A stretch of 64,000 bases of DNA from Terriglobales bacterium. Lineage in GTDB: Bacteria > Acidobacteriota > Terriglobia > Terriglobales > Acidobacteriaceae. The notes under the pieces were generated by a model. The model saw only the letters and a list, made by a program, of their open reading frames with translations, was not told the origin of the DNA and made no database searches. Where the stretch lies: contig DASRFG010000031.1 in assembly GCA_035651655.1 (NCBI GenBank), positions 30,163-94,162 on the forward strand. The letters run 5' to 3'. Below, piece by piece: positions 9,239 through 17,464 of this stretch (positions are counted from its first letter, which is position 1; the number at the start of each line of letters is the position of its first letter). The translations under genes and the position numbers were made by a program.

Positions 9239-9277
9239 GCACAGGCGCCCTCGCCTGTGCGGCGAGGGTAGCTCGCC
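9239..9277. repeat. GC-rich palindromic REP-like element downstream of recJ
   Basis: GCACAGGCG (9239-9247) and CGCCTGTGC (9252-9260) form a perfect 9-bp inverted repeat around CCCT. A second short stem, GGCGAG...CTCGCC, follows at 9261-9277. The composition and position, in the gap between recJ and the lpt operon, resemble dispersed extragenic palindromes. No T-tract follows on either strand. I cannot count copies elsewhere in the genome. The remainder of 9114-9314 shows no gene. Confidence 0.55.
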
Positions 9278-9314
9278 TTGGGCTGCCGAGGGCGGCTGGC
9301 CCCCTACCTAAGTC

Positions 9315-11078
9315 TCAGTCAGCCGACGCCGCGGCCAGCTGCACGGTACGGATGACGTCGCAGAGTCGTAATTCCAGACCACCGAATTCAGGATGATCGT
9401 TGTGCTCCAGAGTAAATGCCACGTCCAACGTATCACCGGCCAGAATCTGTTCTCGCTGGAAACGTTCCGCCATGCGCCAGCCTATTGTCGGAATGCCGGG
9501 AGTGAATTTCCCATTTGAAGTAGCCGCAGCCAGCTTCAACTTGATGTGCTTTTCTTTCAGGGTGCGTGGTGGCAACAGAACGCGGCTGTTGCGGGACACG
9601 AATACCGGTTCGGGGTTTCCCATTCCAAAGGGTTCCAGTTGCCGCAGGGCATGGAACAGGTCGGGAGTGACCTGGACCAGATCAAGCTCGTCATCCACAT
9701 GCAACACCGGCTCAAAGTCCGCGAGGGTCAAACGAGCGCGCGCGTAGGAATCGAGTGAGGTGCGTAACTCCGGAATGCCGGCGGACGGGAGCGCAAATCC
9801 TACCGCGTGCGCGTGTCCGCCGTAACGTGTGAATAGAGATTCGCAGCTCTCGATCGCCTGCAAAAGGTGAAACGCGGAAATCGAGCGGCCCGATCCGTGA
9901 GCTTCCTCGCCCTGGCGCGAGATTACCAGCGTGGGTCTTCCGTAACGCTCTACCACGCGAGTGGCAGCGATGCCGATCACCCCTCGATGCCAGCCCTCAC
10001 CATCCACCACGATGCAGAACGCCTGGCGCATCTCCGCGGATTCATCCAGGCGAGCACAAATCTCATCAATGATGCGGGCCTCTTCCGCCTGACGATCGCT
10101 GTTCAAGCGATTCAGGCGCTCAGCTAATTCTCGAGCGCGGGCGACGTCCTTGACTGTGAATAGCTCGATGACGTCGCGAGCCACATCCATACGACCAGCA
10201 GCGTTCAGGCGAGGAGCCAGGCGAAACGCCACATCGGATGACTCCAACCTCCGTGACCCGTCCAACTGTGACACTTCCAGGAGTGCCTTCAGCCCAGCAT
10301 TCACCGGCGAACGCAGTCCCTCCAAACCGAGCCGCGTGAAAACCCGATTCTCATCGAGCAGAGGGACAGCGTCAGCAATGGTGGCCACCGCAACTATTTT
10401 CAAAAAAGACATCAGCAACGGCCGCAGCTCCCGTTTTTCCGGCAGAGCTTTCTCCATCAATGCGTGGGCCAGTTTGAAAGCTACTCCCGCTCCGCATAAA
10501 GCCTTGCAGGGATACTCGCATCCCGGCTGGTTGGGATTGAGCACGACCAGAGCATTGGGAACACCCTGCTCTGCGTGAGGCAAATGGTGGTCGGTAACGA
10601 TCAGGTCCACGCCGGCGCGATGTGCGGTTTCCGCGGCAGCAAATGCGCGAATGCCAGTATCTACGCTCACGATTAAGCGCACGCCCTCCGCAGCCGCCCG
10701 CTCGATCACATCATCTTTCATCCCGTAGCCGTCGCGGATGCGGTGAGGCACATGGAAGTCCGCGTGGCCGCCACATAAGCCAATCGCGGTCATCAGAATC
10801 ACAATGGCAACGGTGCCGTCCACGTCGTAGTCGCCATAAATCAGAATTTTTTCCTGGCGCGCAATCGCGCTACGCAGGCGTTCGACTGCGGCCGCCATTC
10901 CGCTCATGGCGTATGGCGAGTGCAGATGATCCAGTGACGGGGAGAGGAAGCGGTGGGCAGCTTCGGCATCCTGAATCCCGCGTTTCAATAGGAGGCGTGC
11001 GATAGTCGGAGAAAGACTGGCTTCACTGGCGAGCCGGCTAGCTGCGATCTCGTCAACCGATGCTAATTCCCAGCGCAC
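9315..11078 (-). CDS. recJ: Single-stranded-DNA-specific exonuclease RecJ
   Basis: This 587-residue protein has the usual RecJ length. DHH-family motif DYDVDG is at residues 83-88, VDTGI near 139, DHH at 163-165 and a CGAGVAFKL block near 210. The DHHA1 domain carries GRSISAFHLLQAI and RYGGHAHAVGF, and an OB-like C-terminal region completes the layout. RecJ degrades single-stranded DNA 5' to 3' in recombination and mismatch repair, using Mn or Mg bound by the Asp/His motifs. The start is GTG, giving MRWELASVDEI. Only three bases separate it from the upstream hypothetical gene, so they form an operon. No key residue appears to be missing. Confidence 0.95.
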   Translation of the reverse strand: MRWELASVDEIAASRLASEASLSPTIARLLLKRGIQDAEAAHRFLSPSLDHLHSPYAMSGMAAAVERLRSAIARQEKILIYGDYDVDGTVAIVILMTAIGLCGGHADFHVPHRIRDGYGMKDDVIERAAAEGVRLIVSVDTGIRAFAAAETAHRAGVDLIVTDHHLPHAEQGVPNALVVLNPNQPGCEYPCKALCGAGVAFKLAHALMEKALPEKRELRPLLMSFLKIVAVATIADAVPLLDENRVFTRLGLEGLRSPVNAGLKALLEVSQLDGSRRLESSDVAFRLAPRLNAAGRMDVARDVIELFTVKDVARARELAERLNRLNSDRQAEEARIIDEICARLDESAEMRQAFCIVVDGEGWHRGVIGIAATRVVERYGRPTLVISRQGEEAHGSGRSISAFHLLQAIESCESLFTRYGGHAHAVGFALPSAGIPELRTSLDSYARARLTLADFEPVLHVDDELDLVQVTPDLFHALRQLEPFGMGNPEPVFVSRNSRVLLPPRTLKEKHIKLKLAAATSNGKFTPGIPTIGWRMAERFQREQILAGDTLDVAFTLEHNDHPEFGGLELRLCDVIRTVQLAAASAD

Positions 11079-11081
11079 GAA

Positions 11082-11552
11082 TCAGGGCTCGTCATCCTGG
11101 TCGGGCTCGTCAATAGCGATCCCGCCGAAGTCCTCAGCAAGCTCTATCAGATGTTGGTAGCGGTCGTACCACTCGGTGGAAACTTCATAGACGAAGATGG
11201 ACCCCTGGTAGGCCCATCCCAACTGAATGTATCCGGTTTTCGATAAATAAGCGCGTAGCCAGCGGGCTTCATCCAGGTCTTCCTCATTAGGGTAGTGGGC
11301 GTTGCGCAGCCGCTCGACCAGTTCGTCCAGTTCCTCGCGTTGCAATGCCCAGTCGTCCATGGTGAGGAAGGTGGCACCAGCGGCCTTGGCCAGCTCGACA
11401 AAATCCTTCCAGCCGTCGGGATTTTCCGCGGAGCTCTTCCACATCACGCTCTGCACTTGTTCGGAGTCCACGTAGGCCGGAAAGCGCTTCATGCCATGAC
11501 CTTCGATAAAAGCGGTCATGTCATCTTTGAGCGTGGTGAGGTCGTCAGACAT
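11082..11552 (-). CDS. Conserved hypothetical acidic protein, possibly RraB-like
   Basis: This is a 156-residue, strongly acidic soluble protein starting MSDDLTTLKDDM and ending in an acidic EPDQDDEP tail. I chose the ATG at 11550-11552; the frame extends upstream only to a TTG with no ribosome binding site. It has no signal peptide or membrane segment. The C-terminal half (YIQLGWAYQGSIFVYEVSTE, then LAEDFGGIAID) vaguely recalls the ribonuclease E inhibitor RraB/DUF695 fold, but I see no decisive motif and would not transfer function. It abuts recJ (three-base gap), so the pair are co-transcribed. Confidence 0.6.
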   Translation of the reverse strand: MSDDLTTLKDDMTAFIEGHGMKRFPAYVDSEQVQSVMWKSSAENPDGWKDFVELAKAAGATFLTMDDWALQREELDELVERLRNAHYPNEEDLDEARWLRAYLSKTGYIQLGWAYQGSIFVYEVSTEWYDRYQHLIELAEDFGGIAIDEPDQDDEP

Positions 11553-11714
11553 GTAGAGTTTGTGGCTAATGCATTCTAGACCCAACTCGCTTTGCGAGCT
11601 ACTAAGGACAAAGCTGCCGATCTGCGGTTCAGGCGTCCCGAGTGATTATGCTAAACTCAAATTTTGGGCAGAGGCTTCTAGCCCGGACTGTCAGCCTGGA
11701 CTTCCACCTGAACT

Positions 11715-11993
11715 ATGGTTTTCTCGAAAGAATATGTGGGCTACCTGGCCCGCGAGGTGACCAAGAAACTGGTTGCCGGCAATTTCATTGAAACCCAGCA
11801 ACTTCCCGCAGTGACGCAGAAAGTGCACGCGGCGCTGTTGGAGGAGATCGCTTTAGAGGACCGCATCAACGACGAGGTGCGCGTCATCCTTGAGGCCTAT
11901 TCGGAAGAGATGCGCAAGAGCGGGGCCAACTACCAGGAAATGTTTAAAAAGGTCAAAAACGAGCTGGTTCGCAAGTACAAGGCGGTGCTGTGA
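11715..11993 (+). CDS. DUF507 family protein (first of a tandem pair)
   Basis: This is a 92-residue helical, charged protein starting MVFSKEYVGYLAREVTKKL. The pattern of a short N-terminal helix, the EERI/ALEDRINDEVR core and a C-terminal basic segment (FKKVKNELVRKYKAVL) matches DUF507, a small family of unknown function found in Acidobacteriota, Aquificota and some Deltaproteobacteria. Its stop overlaps the GTG start of the next gene, also DUF507, so the two are translationally coupled. They probably form a heteromeric pair that arose by duplication; this is inference. No catalytic residues are apparent. Confidence 0.8.
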   Translation: MVFSKEYVGYLAREVTKKLVAGNFIETQQLPAVTQKVHAALLEEIALEDRINDEVRVILEAYSEEMRKSGANYQEMFKKVKNELVRKYKAVL

Positions 11994-12265
11994 GGCTCAG
12001 CCGAGACAAAGTGAATAAGCTGGCCCACACCGTTTCTGACGCCCTTGCCACCTTGGACGAAGTAGATTTCGTGGAAGATCGCAACACCATTCGCTTGGAA
12101 GTTCGACGTCTCCTGGAAGAGTTACTTAATCAGGAGGCCAGGATTGACGCCTCGGCCCGGCAGAAAATCGAAAATCAGAAACGCACCATTCTCGAAGGTT
12201 CCCAGGAATGGGACATCCTTTACCGCAAGTACTACAACGAGGAAGTCAAGAAGCTGGGCATTTAA
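11990..12265 (+). CDS. DUF507 family protein (second of a tandem pair)
   Basis: This is a 91-residue protein starting from GTG within the four-base overlap with the preceding gene. The sequence MRLSRDKVNKLAHTVSDAL, then VRRLLEELLNQEARID and the terminal YYNEEVKKLGI, is typical of the canonical DUF507 members and closer to them than its upstream partner is. All-helical structure is expected and function is unknown. Coupling to a paralogue suggests fixed stoichiometry. It converges with the phosphoesterase gene, with 45 bp between the stops and no obvious terminator. Confidence 0.83.
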   Translation: MRLSRDKVNKLAHTVSDALATLDEVDFVEDRNTIRLEVRRLLEELLNQEARIDASARQKIENQKRTILEGSQEWDILYRKYYNEEVKKLGI

Positions 12266-12310
12266 GACCTTAGTTCCCCTTGCAGTTTTCTGTTACTTCT
12301 TACCCCACCC

Positions 12311-14161
12311 TCAGAATCCTGGCGCCTTCTCCTTGTTCCAGTCGCAGGTTCCACCCGTCGCTGGCGGCAGCAGGGTTGGCACCGGCTGCGGCGTGGAGAA
12401 ATCGAAAAACTCCATCATGTTGTCCGCCGATGCGTCGCGCACGGTCAGCGCCGGCACATTGAAGCGCGTCTCAATGAGCCGAAGAATGGAAGTGAGGTCG
12501 CGCCAGGTGTGCGAAACATAGTGCGGCTTCGCCCAGGGAGAAACCACGACCAGGGGAATGCGGAAGCCGGTGTGGGCAAAATCGCCGGGTGGGGTCCCCG
12601 AAGGAATCATGGGAGCGATGCCGTCCGGCTTCATGATCGTCGCCGGAACCACGTGGTCGTATAAGCCGCCCCCCTCGTCGAAGGTAAGGATGAACGCCGA
12701 AGATTTCCATGAGGGGCTGCCGATCAGTGCATTGATGATCTGGGCCACCCTGGTGGCGCCGTTCTGAAGATTTTGCCCCGGATGCTCATCCAATCCAGCC
12801 GAAGAAGCGCGCTCAATGAAGATCACGGATGGCAAGGTGCTTTCGTTCTGCAGGTCGGTGTAATACTGCGAGATTGGGAACAGCTTGGTGTGCTGATTTC
12901 CCGAATAATAGCCGGCCCACTGCGTCAAATAAGTGCTGTTGTCCTGGTAATAGTAGCGCCAGGAGACGCCCGCTTGGTCGAGATGATCGAAAATCGTTGC
13001 CTGGGGCCAGCCGCCAGTCGGGTACTGATCGGAAAAGATGTGCCCAAACGAAGTTCCAGCAAACAAGTACATACGATTGGGCAGGGTATTGGCCAAAAGC
13101 GGCGAGAAGAAGCGGTCACTCGTGCCGAAATTGAACGCCAAGGAATACAAATAGGGCAAGTCGTTCCAGTCGTAATGACCTAGCGCGCGAGTGTTGTACG
13201 GATCAATATTGGAGGTGATTCCGGTCTGCAGAAACTTGTCCATTAGTCCGCCATTCACGTCAATATGGCTTTCAGTCCAGGACGGCGTCAGACCCTCAGT
13301 ACAAACGCTCTGATAATGAAATGGATGTACTGCCACACCATTATTGGCAACCAGCGTGGCGCCCAGCGGCACGCCGTCGACGTTATTGCTGAAGCCGCGA
13401 TCCACACGGTATTGCCCCAAGCGGCCCAGATAACTGTCGAAGGACCGGTTTTCCTGGACGAGGTAGATGATGTGCTTCAGGTTCGACAAACCAGCATTGT
13501 CAGTGACGTTGATGGCGACGCTACTGCTGAACGTCACCGCCGCTGTGTCTTGCGCTTTCACCTGTACCGTGTGCTGCCCAGGCGCCAGGCCGGTGAGGTA
13601 AAGATCAGCCGTATTTGAGCTAACCTGCTTGTAACTTACGCCATCAATCAGCACCTGCATCAGCTTCGTGGGCGTCGAATCATTTGCCGCCGCCACCAGA
13701 TGGGTCGGCAGACTCACGGTTGCTCCCGCGCCGGGTGTGCAGATAGTGACCGTCTGATTGGTGGGATTCAGGGCGCAGGGTGGACTCATTGCAACCTTGA
13801 TGTTCTTGGAGAAGCTCCCGCTACTGTCCCAGCCCTTTACTGTCAGCGAGTGAGCCCCCGGGGTGAGGTTCACAAAAGTATCCACTGCCTTGCCGCTCAC
13901 CTTGTATACCAATTTGCTATCGATATAGATCTGCATGGCGGTCACGGTCAGCGAGTCCGTAGCCCCGGCAACCACGCGTGCCGGTGTAACCACCTGTGAG
14001 TTGTTCCCGGGAGTGCAAATGGTTACCGTCCGGTTCGTAGTACTAAGGGTGCATGCGGCAGCGGGACGGCCAATAGCAAGCATGGAGCCAAAAATGGGGA
14101 GCACGAACAAAGCACGGTGAACCAAGCACTTCGAGAGAATTGAAATTCGAGGTGATCTCAT
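12311..14161 (-). CDS. Secreted phosphoesterase (phospholipase C/acid phosphatase family) with two N-terminal Ig-like domains
   Basis: This 616-residue protein has a signal sequence at about 10-37. Two homologous domains follow (about 38-130 and 131-222). Each begins with TVTICTPG and ends in a beta-rich AP/TPGxH block, an internal duplication of a carbohydrate-binding or Ig-like module. The catalytic domain starts at LKHIIYLVQENRSFDSYLG, the metal-binding ENxSFD motif of the phosphoesterase family, and includes TFDEGGGLYDHV and RIPLVVVSPWAKP. The likely substrate is a phosphodiester or phosphomonoester outside the cell, possibly for phosphate or phospholipid scavenging. It is transcribed divergently from queG. 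Substrate choice between phospholipid and phosphate ester cannot be read from the sequence. Confidence 0.88.
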   Translation of the reverse strand: MRSPRISILSKCLVHRALFVLPIFGSMLAIGRPAAACTLSTTNRTVTICTPGNNSQVVTPARVVAGATDSLTVTAMQIYIDSKLVYKVSGKAVDTFVNLTPGAHSLTVKGWDSSGSFSKNIKVAMSPPCALNPTNQTVTICTPGAGATVSLPTHLVAAANDSTPTKLMQVLIDGVSYKQVSSNTADLYLTGLAPGQHTVQVKAQDTAAVTFSSSVAINVTDNAGLSNLKHIIYLVQENRSFDSYLGRLGQYRVDRGFSNNVDGVPLGATLVANNGVAVHPFHYQSVCTEGLTPSWTESHIDVNGGLMDKFLQTGITSNIDPYNTRALGHYDWNDLPYLYSLAFNFGTSDRFFSPLLANTLPNRMYLFAGTSFGHIFSDQYPTGGWPQATIFDHLDQAGVSWRYYYQDNSTYLTQWAGYYSGNQHTKLFPISQYYTDLQNESTLPSVIFIERASSAGLDEHPGQNLQNGATRVAQIINALIGSPSWKSSAFILTFDEGGGLYDHVVPATIMKPDGIAPMIPSGTPPGDFAHTGFRIPLVVVSPWAKPHYVSHTWRDLTSILRLIETRFNVPALTVRDASADNMMEFFDFSTPQPVPTLLPPATGGTCDWNKEKAPGF

Positions 14162-14253
14162 GACTTAGTGCTTAGATGCGAGAGATCGCCTTGGTTGCCT
14201 GTCCATAAGGTTCCGAAATCTGCAACAATAGGTTGGTATTAAGTGAATTTCGC

Positions 14254-15333
14254 ATGCAACAACTTTCCTATATTAAGGATGCGGTACTAAAAGCCGCTGC
14301 TACGGCCGGATTCGACTTAGCCGGGGTGGCTGGAGTGCACGAGTACGCCGAGCTCAACTTCTTTTCCCAATGGATTGCAGCTGGTCATGCTGGTGAAATG
14401 AACTACATGCAAGCACGCAATGAGCACGGAGAATTAAAGCGCGCGTCTTTAGGTTCGGCAGTACCGTGGGCGCGTAGCGTTATCGTCTGCGCCCTCAACT
14501 ACAACACCGCAGAGCCCTATTCCACTGAGGTGAACAATTCTAAAACAGGCTGGATCTCGCGCTACGCCTGGTCGCAACTGGATTACCACAAAGTCGTCTT
14601 GACTCGACTGCAACAGGTAGAAGACGAGTTGCACCGGGCGCTATCTGAAAATGGAACTGACCCAGCGGCCAGCCTGCAGACGCGCTGCTATGTGGATACC
14701 GGCCCACTCGTCGAGCGCGTTTACGCCAAGTATGCCGGCGTAGGATGGGTGGGAAAGAACACCTGCGTGATAAACCAGCGGCTGGGATCGTGGGTCTTTC
14801 TTGGCGTGATTCTCACGTCGCTGGAGCTCGCGCCTGATGTCCCTGCGGCCGACCGCTGCGGCACATGCACTCGCTGCATTGAGGCGTGTCCGACGGACGC
14901 GCTGCTCGCGCCCCATATTCTGGATTCAAATCGTTGCATCTCTTATCTCACCATTGAGAAACGTGGCGCAATTCCGGAAGACTTGCGTGAGGGCATAGGA
15001 CGGCATCTTTTCGGATGTGACATTTGTCAGGATGTTTGTCCCTGGAATCGGAAATCGCCTGCGACCGGCGAACCACAGTTGCAGCCGCGGCCTGAATTGG
15101 TGAGCCCCGCATTGGATTGGCTGGCGCAGATGTCTGGCGAGGAATTCGCCAGCACATTTCGCGGTTCGCCCGTGCGACGGGCAAAGCTCTCGGGATTACG
15201 TCGTAACTCGGTGGTGGCCATGGGCAACAGCCGAGATCGTAACTTCATTCCCACTTTAGAAAAACTATCGGCAGATCCAGATCCGGTCGTGGCAGAACAT
15301 GCCCATTGGGCCCTCGAGCGCCTGAACAGCTAA
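14254..15333 (+). CDS. queG: Epoxyqueuosine reductase QueG
   Basis: This 359-residue cobalamin- and iron-sulfur-dependent enzyme catalyses the last step of queuosine synthesis, reducing epoxyqueuosine in tRNA. Two 4Fe-4S motifs are clear: CGTCTRCIEACP and CDICQDVCPWN. Upstream, GWVGKNTCVIN is the conserved QueG block near the catalytic Asp/Tyr region. A short C-terminal helical segment resembles the HEAT-like extension. I start at ATG 14254 (MQQLSYIKDAV), since the upstream in-frame codon is a TTG without a ribosome binding site. It is monocistronic between a divergent phosphoesterase and a peptidase gene. Confidence 0.94.
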   Translation: MQQLSYIKDAVLKAAATAGFDLAGVAGVHEYAELNFFSQWIAAGHAGEMNYMQARNEHGELKRASLGSAVPWARSVIVCALNYNTAEPYSTEVNNSKTGWISRYAWSQLDYHKVVLTRLQQVEDELHRALSENGTDPAASLQTRCYVDTGPLVERVYAKYAGVGWVGKNTCVINQRLGSWVFLGVILTSLELAPDVPAADRCGTCTRCIEACPTDALLAPHILDSNRCISYLTIEKRGAIPEDLREGIGRHLFGCDICQDVCPWNRKSPATGEPQLQPRPELVSPALDWLAQMSGEEFASTFRGSPVRRAKLSGLRRNSVVAMGNSRDRNFIPTLEKLSADPDPVVAEHAHWALERLNS

Positions 15334-15448
15334 AGGACTCTTCTGAACACCACTCAATCCGTTTCAATAGGCAAACTGCAGTTTTATGTGCGCTGGAAAG
15401 CGTGCTAGCATCTTAACTCGCCAGGCCTGTGTAACAGGAGCCGCGGCC

Positions 15449-17311
15449 ATGCCGAAACCATTCTTTTTGTCGGGTTTAATTAGAAGAATTCTCTTCCTTG
15501 CTCTTCTACCCTCATTGGTGCTCAGTCCATCCTCGAGCCGAGCACAAAAGTGGGTTGAGGTCCGCTCCCCGCACTTTGTAGTGGATACCGACGCCGGCGA
15601 TAAACGCGGACGAGAAGTCGCATTTCATTTTGAGCAGATGCGCGCCACCTTCGGACAGTTATTATCCAAACTTACGGTTAATGTTCCGGTACCGCTACAG
15701 ATTGTCGCTTTTCGCAAGGGCAACGAATTGAGCCGCTTCGCGCCCGTGTTCAACGGCAGAGCCGTGGAACTGTCAGGTTTCTTTCAATCTTCCACCGACC
15801 GCGACTACATCGGCCTGGATGTTTCCCTGGAAGGCAGGTGGGAAGCCGTGTTCCACGAGTACGGTCACCTGCTGCTCAATGGGAATTACCCAGAAACTCA
15901 GCCCTGGTTCGATGAAGGCTTTGCCGAGTACTTCTCTACCGTTAACGTGACCAGCAGAGGAATAGAGATCGGCAAACCGCCGATCGGGACCATGGAAATA
16001 CTTCAACAGTCCCGATGGATGCCCATCGCTGATCTCTTCAAAGTGCGCCACGATGCCAAGGTTTACAACGAAGGTGACCGGCGATCAGTCTTCTATGCCC
16101 AATCCTGGCTGATGATGCATTACTTGCAGGACAAGCTTAAGCTCCGCGAGACTGGAATCTATTTTGAGCTGGTCCTGAACCAGCACGTGTCCGTGGAAGA
16201 CGCCATTCAAAAAGCATTCGGAATGACTCCGAAGCAACTGGGAGATTCGGTGGACCGTTATTACCGCTTGGGAGAAGGCCGCTATGGCATCGCCAAGCTT
16301 CCGCTCGATCTGGAAAGCGTGGCCAGCTATGATTCGAAGTCACTCTCTGCTCTTGACAGCCAGGCAATGCTCGGTGATTTCGCCTTGCACACGCGCGACC
16401 ATCAGAAAGAAGGCGTTGCCATGCTGGAGGAAGTGTTGCAACAGCAGCCAAACAACGCCGCTGCTCAGCGTGGTCTGGGGTTCGCCTTCCTGCACAGTGG
16501 AGACTTCGAAAAGTCGGCCGAGCACTTTGAGAAAGCTGCGGCCCTTGAGTCCCAGGACCCCTGGGTGCACTACTACTCTGCATTGTTACGCTATCGCCGA
16601 GCGGGAAATTTGAGTCGGTCGCCCGCGGAAAATGAGGCCAGCATACGCGAGCTGCGCACCGCCGTCAGGTTGAACCCCCAATTCGCCGACGCCTTGAAAC
16701 TCTTAGGCATTTCAGAGATGCAAAACGAAGAGCTGGAGGCCGCCCAGCGTGACCTCGCGGCGGCAGTTCAACTGAGCCCCCGAAACGAAAATTACGCCGC
16801 CAACCTGGCGCTGGTCTATCTGCACATGCGAAAGTGGGAGGAGGCCAGGACGTTGCTGACGCGCCTGCAAAACAGCCAGGACCCGAATATTGCTTCCATG
16901 GCCAGCCAAAATCTAATGCAAGTGCAGGCTATGCGGGAATCGCACTTGACTGAGGTCTCCCATCCTCGCAGTCTGGACGAGATGACCGCACCGCAGTGGC
17001 GGCCAAAACCGAAATCGAAAGACGCGAGCCAGGACTCCGATGAGAATGTCCAGACCATCAAGGCTGACAACACTCCCGTGCATTTCCTGAAAGCCACCTT
17101 GGTGCAGGTAGATTGCTCCGCTCCTCCGTCAGCCACGTTGACTTTGGCGTCAGGAGCAAAGACATGGAAGATGACGACTACCGATGTGAAGCGCCTGGTT
17201 GTCATCGGAGCCGATGAGTTCTCTTGTCTCTGGCACAATCGGCGGGTCGCGGTGAACTACCGCACTGCCAGCAGTGGCGCCGGTACCCTTGTGTCGGTGG
17301 AACTGCAGTAG
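15449..17311 (+). CDS. Secreted gluzincin-like metallopeptidase with TPR repeats
   Basis: This is a 620-residue protein with an N-terminal signal peptide (MPKPFFLSGLIRRILFLALL, cleaved near SSSRA). The HExxH zinc motif HEYGH occurs in VFHEYGHLLLNG, followed by WFDEGFAEYFS, the third-ligand glutamate block of gluzincins. This matches the DUF1570-type peptidase arrangement common in Acidobacteria. The C-terminal half contains several tetratricopeptide repeats (NNAAAQRGLGFAFLHSGDFE, NPQFADALKLLGISEMQNEE and SPRNENYAANLALVYLHMRK) and a final beta-rich segment. The ATG at 15449 is preceded by CAGGAG at a proper distance; a longer frame upstream lacks this. Substrate unknown. Confidence 0.82.
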   Translation: MPKPFFLSGLIRRILFLALLPSLVLSPSSSRAQKWVEVRSPHFVVDTDAGDKRGREVAFHFEQMRATFGQLLSKLTVNVPVPLQIVAFRKGNELSRFAPVFNGRAVELSGFFQSSTDRDYIGLDVSLEGRWEAVFHEYGHLLLNGNYPETQPWFDEGFAEYFSTVNVTSRGIEIGKPPIGTMEILQQSRWMPIADLFKVRHDAKVYNEGDRRSVFYAQSWLMMHYLQDKLKLRETGIYFELVLNQHVSVEDAIQKAFGMTPKQLGDSVDRYYRLGEGRYGIAKLPLDLESVASYDSKSLSALDSQAMLGDFALHTRDHQKEGVAMLEEVLQQQPNNAAAQRGLGFAFLHSGDFEKSAEHFEKAAALESQDPWVHYYSALLRYRRAGNLSRSPAENEASIRELRTAVRLNPQFADALKLLGISEMQNEELEAAQRDLAAAVQLSPRNENYAANLALVYLHMRKWEEARTLLTRLQNSQDPNIASMASQNLMQVQAMRESHLTEVSHPRSLDEMTAPQWRPKPKSKDASQDSDENVQTIKADNTPVHFLKATLVQVDCSAPPSATLTLASGAKTWKMTTTDVKRLVVIGADEFSCLWHNRRVAVNYRTASSGAGTLVSVELQ

Positions 17312-17352
17312 ATCCCGGGTGGCGTTTCGAACTGGCAATCGCGCATGGTTTA

Positions 17353-17388
17353 ACCCGGCATAGTCCCCGGCATAGTCCCCGGCATAGT
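17353..17388. repeat. Three tandem 12-bp repeats, CCCCGGCATAGT
   Basis: The unit CCCCGGCATAGT occurs twice exactly (17365-17376 and 17377-17388) and once with a single change (ACCCGGCATAGT at 17353-17364), with no gaps. It lies 77 bp upstream of the Kdo hydroxylase start and 41 bp after the peptidase stop. It could be a regulator-binding array or a slippage product. No protein-coding reading is convincing here. Confidence 0.8.
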
Positions 17389-17464
17389 CATAGATCAGCG
17401 TTGAATCTCTGCTCCCATCGTGACCATCTCGGCATTCGCCGAGGCGCAAGGTACAATTCTGTCT

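Noticed and set aside
17353..17388. CRISPR-like array
   Set aside because: The repeats are only 12 bp with no spacers between them and no cas genes nearby.
17435..17464. Leaderless promoter for the Kdo hydroxylase (TACAAT 7 bp before ATG)
   Set aside because: There is no acceptable -35 box at 16-18 bp; kept only as a remark in the gene entry.
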